Shown here: positions 59,777 to 64,000 of the stretch, piece by piece
Layout of the letters: each line of letters opens with the position of its first letter
How positions within the stretch are numbered: position 1 is the first letter of the stretch
From: Plecoglossus altivelis
Lineage: Eukaryota; Chordata; Actinopteri; Osmeriformes; Plecoglossidae
NCBI GenBank assembly: GCA_036571765.1
Contig: BROE01000001.1
Coordinates: 7,368,151-7,432,150 of the forward strand
Length of the DNA: 64,000 bases
Direction of reading: 5' to 3'
Program-made: the position numbers and the translations under genes
The notes under the pieces: generated by a model
The model's input: the letters and a program-made list of their open reading frames with translations, nothing else
What the model was told of the DNA's origin: nothing
Database searches by the model: none

Positions 59777-59806
<30 letters not shown>
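59777..59806 (+). repeat. (GTT)n microsatellite
   Basis: About ten GTT units in tandem. Confidence 0.94.
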
Positions 59807-59807
<1 letters not shown>

Positions 59808-62138
59808 TGCAGTAGTGTCTCTTTTTAAGTGTACCAGTATCAAATCACTCCAGGTCATAATGTCAACTACAGAGTTTAGCAGGATTTCATGTGCTTGTTT
59901 GGATCATTTATTTGCACAAAGACTCTGCTGACAAAAAGGAAAGGATACACATGAGTGAAATATGTATTTGTTTTTCTACATTAGAATATAGTTGCTTTCC
60001 TATTTTCCGTAGCCTAGTACCCAGTGCAGCTGTAAATATCATGTAGCAGCAGAGAATGACGCAGCTCTGGAGGCCCATCCCTCCATCCAGGTGTCCTTGA
60101 GAGAATCATAGTCAACGTATCCTGTAAATGGACAGCTCTGATAGTAAAAAAACTTTGCATTGACCAATTACGTCTGAGTTGTAGAATATTGGCAAGTGCA
60201 GTGTTTATAAAAAAAAATAATAATAAAAAAAAGTGCAGGTGAAAACACTGCTAATTTAAACATTTAAAATCCACCTGTGCATGTCCAATTGATCTTGAGT
60301 GACGATGTGTAACAAACTAGGCCAGGAGTAATGGGGAATTTAAACTGACTGTGTGTTTGAAACAGTGTCTCTGTAGACGTTTTTAATACCAGTTGCAAAG
60401 ACATAACCCAAAGCCTGTGATCGGATTGACAGACTCGTTCATGATATGATCTGGCAGGTGCAGACAAAGACAGTCATGTCTGCATGTCTCAGTAAGAAGT
60501 GAAAGAACAGTTCTTTCCCTGTATTATACAGTGAACCAGAACGTGCTCTACACAAGTGGCTTTTTACCCCCATATAGGACCTAAAATCAGGCTCTCAACT
60601 GGTGAGGAGCGCTTCTTTTGAAATTTGTGTCCAAAACGTGTAGTCAATCAATATGTATGGCTGCTACAAATCAAACTAAACCTTTCAGTGTCTGACAATG
60701 TACACACTAAAGCCTTGACGTTCTGCAAGACTTCCAAGGCAACAACACTAGTCTGTGCTGTAGGTCAGTTATAAGTTTAACTATGTAGAAACAGCATGGC
60801 TTTGGTGCTTCTAACCTTTGCCCCAACCTCCCCCCCTCCTTCTCAACCCATAAGCAGTAGTAAATGGTTCATTGTTCTGATCCATTGCGGGTGTCTGTGA
60901 TCATTAGCCTACATTTTGGAGCTGCAGTGGCCGGCTTCTTAAGGCTCTCCCAGAGTCTGCTCTGACCAGCTTAATGGGAGCTCTTCAGTGTGTCAAGGTC
61001 TGGGCTGAGCCTCATTTAGTGCCCAGTAAAGTTAACCCTATTTCTTCCTGGGAGACGCTGTTCCCACGTGGCCTGGTGCTGTGGCCTGGTGCTGTGGCCT
61101 TAGTGTGCATGAAGGATACCACAGTGGCATGGTCTCATGCTCATTTCACACTGATTGTTGTGGCATGTCGCCACAAAAAAAAACGTTGCCAAATTCTCTC
61201 ACTGGCAGCATTCTCAATTTCTTCATGCCAGCGAACACATTTATACTGCTACTGCTTTTGCAGCATTTGTTGAATAATTGACTCATAGCCAAAGATGCTA
61301 CAAACGATGCCTCTTATTTGTATTTATGTAGAAACAGGAAAGTAATGGAGAATTTGATAGTCACAGCCATGTGCAGGACTAAAATAAACTATTACTATAA
61401 AATTACTTAGCACGTGAGTGAATTCCTCAGGTAATCGTGGCTGTGGTGATATAACATTAACCAGTAAAACAAAACTCATTTCAGCAGGACTTCCTTTGGT
61501 CCTGTACTCAGCGGTCAGCCTGCCTGCTTCTGCTTCTTAACCGGCTGATCGTTAGAATCAGGTTTGCTAGTTCAGACTGGGGCTTCACTACTCCACTACT
61601 GCTTTGTATAAAATCCCTAGCTTGATTTACGCAGCTGAAAACAGTATTAGGTTTATTGTCTGGCAGAATCTGCTTGGATGCCAGTAACACCTTTCTAATA
61701 TCCCACCTAAAATCACCTTTCTTCGAATGCCTCATGCTGTAAAGGAGCAGTGAGTCTGTTCCATCCATGTTTTGTTTTGGCTTGGCCTATGTGATGTCAG
61801 AAAGTGTACTGATCATATTTATCACATCATCTTTTATTGTTAAGTCCTTGTAAACTATGTGGTGGTAAGCAGGCAAAGATAAAACAGGCCAAGCTTAGCG
61901 GTATAGGGAATTGACCTACAATCTGTGGCGTTGTGGCAGATCTGAACCACTTCTAAAGGCCTTCTTCTTACATAATAACACATTGGATGTCTGGGTCTTA
62001 GAGAGGCTTAATGCTTGGAGTATTATGAATTAATCCAATGGTTTGGTTGTTCTGTCCACTTGCCTTACAGTCCTATTTACTTTGCATTTAATGTCAGCTG
62101 TTGGCCTATTCCCTGCGCATTACATTTTTTAGATTGAG

Positions 62139-62166
62139 CACACACACACACACACACACACACACA
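62139..62166 (+). repeat. (CA)n microsatellite
   Basis: A CA tract of about 28 bp. Confidence 0.93.
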
Positions 62167-64000
62167 ACCATGCATAAAGCTAGTGCTTCAGAAAGCTAAA
62201 GCTGTAAGTTGTACATCCTGTCAGGGGCAGAGTGGGCAACAAATATACCAAATGTGACGTGGCTGAACTCAGGCCAGACCAAGTGATTGGATGAAGCATG
62301 TTTAGTCTGTTCCTAGTAAGGGTGGTGAGAGGTGAACAGATGCCTTGGGGCACTCTGTGTCACTTTCTGTTTGTTTGCTCATGTTGAAATAAACGGTCTA
62401 TTCAAGTGGCCCGGTCTTGGTTATTCTTGGCGGTGGCAGACGAGGAAGAAAGAGTTCATTTGACACTGTTTGAAGTGATCAATCCATTTGTTCAATTCAG
62501 CAGGTCATGGCGCTTCAATATCTACACGCTCTGTGTCTGCCTTTGTGTGGATCTAGCCTTGGTTCTGTGATGTGTTCTACTAGCAAAGGGGTCGTGCTGC
62601 ACATGACTGCTTGGGATTTTTGTCTCACTTCAATGTTACGTGTAGCCTACATGTTGATTACTGACCACATAAAGAATCGGACCCCCCCAGCCCCCATTTT
62701 CTTCTGCGTAAAATAATTGAATGGGACAGTTCTGGGACAGGAAGCAGATTTGGCGTCCATGAATGTGGGCGTCTCAACGTGTGGGCGTGTCGCGTGGTGT
62801 GCGAGCGCTTTGGTGACGGCTCAGCCGTGGCTGGGCATTGTTTTTCTGTCCTTCTCCATACGCCATAATAAGGCTGTGGCTCCTGGCTTTGTCCTGCCAC
62901 TCATTAGGGGGTCTGGGAAGGAGGAGTCAGGAGATGGGGGTGGGGAGCGCTGGAAGAGACCTCCCCCATCACTCAGCCAGACTGCACACAGGACTGCTGG
63001 CACGTGATCTGGTGTTTACGGTTGCATGCAGCCTGTTCTGACTCCTCCAGTAGCCTGCATTAGGGGACTTTGTTGGATTGGCACTGCTTTAGAGAAGAAG
63101 AAGGGGAAACAAATCTCAATCATATTACAAACGGATAGTCTTTGTGACCGTACGTTACAAGACTGGATTTTTGGGTGGAGGTGGGGTGGTTAACTAGCTT
63201 TATAAATGTGAGTATGAGAGTGTGTGTCTGTCTTCCTGAACAGCACATGTAGTTCCCTCATGGTCTGGGAGCAGCAGACTGTATTCTAGGAGGCAGCAGT
63301 GGTGCTGCTGTACTCTGTGCTGGATGAGGCGGGCTATTCTTAGCCCCCTGCCCCCCCTGTCCCCCCTGCTCCCTCCTGCAGTCAGTGGATCAGGTTACCG
63401 TACTCAGAGTGCCGTTCCAGCTCCCTCGGCTCCACACATCCTCGTCACCAACCTCCTCGCACAAGTGCTGCTCACGCAACGAGACACACGTGCACGCATG
63501 CACGCACACGCACCCACTCTGTCTCTGGTGCCCTCTGTTCTGAATACTAGACTGTTTCAATGGTGCAGGAAGATGGGTGTTATTGTTTCGGTTAGAGCAG
63601 CGAAACGTCAGGCTGCATAAAATCTTCTCTTCTTAGCAACGCTTGGTTTTCTTTGCTTGGAAATACCTTGAGATGTGTCTTTGAGCATGCTGGTCTAACT
63701 GCTAAATGATTCACCAGACCGTTCAGGAAGAGGCCACGGGAACTGTCCCCTGCGTTGCTTCCTTCACATCACGTCTCACTCAACCAGAAGACTTGGGCAC
63801 AGTCCCCCTTCTACTGAATGCATGCACTTTCTAGCCATACATTCAGTATGTTGAAGATGACATCCTGTTGAGGCTGAGCCTGTTTGTATAGCCACCATTC
63901 AACTGCCATCGAGTCCTGTGATATTTTTTATTGGTGACAGGACCGTATCTATGGTTGCAAATTGTTTGAAAGTTTCTTTGGGTATTTGTATTTAGAGAAT

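Larger units (their letters stand above)
57128..64000. other. No coding exon recognised; possibly ankrd12 intron 1
   Basis: The 6.9 kb to the window end holds AGCTAGCTAG-rich sequence (57190-57235, 57437-57500), TG (59691-59716), GTT (59777-59806) and CA (62139-62166) repeats. Open frames are short and unsupported. I looked for the ANKRD12 N-terminal start and did not find it. Confidence 0.6.

Noticed and set aside
1..64000. CRISPR arrays, operons, phage or bacterial elements, tRNA or rRNA genes, and named transposons
   Set aside because: No spaced direct repeats, no tRNA-like cloverleaf or rRNA sequence, and no transposase, reverse transcriptase or terminal inverted repeats that I could recognise; the window is ordinary eukaryotic gene-bearing DNA.

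Overview
This is vertebrate, almost certainly teleost fish, nuclear DNA. It has spliced genes with GT-AG introns, AATAAA poly(A) signals, long simple-sequence tracts, and proteins that read as clear but diverged relatives of human RAB12, MTCL2/SOGA1, ACSS2 and NDUFV2. The introns are compact (several of 90-135 bp) and I saw no transposon I could name, which fits a small fish genome. The exact species cannot be told from the sequence.

Layout. (1) 1-6255, plus strand: rab12, complete in six coding exons (240 aa) with a 2.2 kb 3' UTR. (2) 6951-39860, plus strand: a large coiled-coil protein of the MTCL/SOGA family, fifteen coding exons adding up to about 2,062 aa. Its sequence is closest to MTCL2 (SOGA1). 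A 13.5 kb intron (9954-23495) holds most of the non-coding DNA and several candidate regulatory stretches. (3) 39860-44560: intergenic, with one weak candidate small spliced transcript near 43.9-44.5 kb. (4) 52151 down to 45184, minus strand: a complete 17-exon short-chain acyl-CoA (acetyl-CoA) synthetase of the ACSS2 type (676 aa). (5) 52899-55622, plus strand: ndufv2, eight exons, 244 aa, the 24 kDa 2Fe-2S subunit of mitochondrial complex I. It sits head-to-head with acss2 across 747 bp. (6) 55.7-64 kb: no coding exon recognised. A possible 5' non-coding exon ending at 57127 could be the start of ankrd12, the next gene in human, but this rests on synteny alone.

Gene relationships. rab12 (LRRK2-regulated membrane traffic) and the MTCL gene (Golgi/microtubule crosslinking) are tandem and both concern endomembrane organisation. 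acss2 (cytosolic/nuclear acetyl-CoA supply) and ndufv2 (respiration) are divergent and may share a promoter. The gene order matches human 18p11.22 (RAB12-MTCL1-NDUFV2-ANKRD12), yet the MTCL gene looks like MTCL2 and an ACSS2-type gene is present, and both of those lie on human chromosome 20q11. That mismatch is the most interesting evolutionary point here. I found no CRISPR, operon, phage or novel defence-type system. The points worth a second look are the mixed paralogy, an in-frame retainable intron in ndufv2, a coding minisatellite in mtcl2, and repeat tracts at splice sites.
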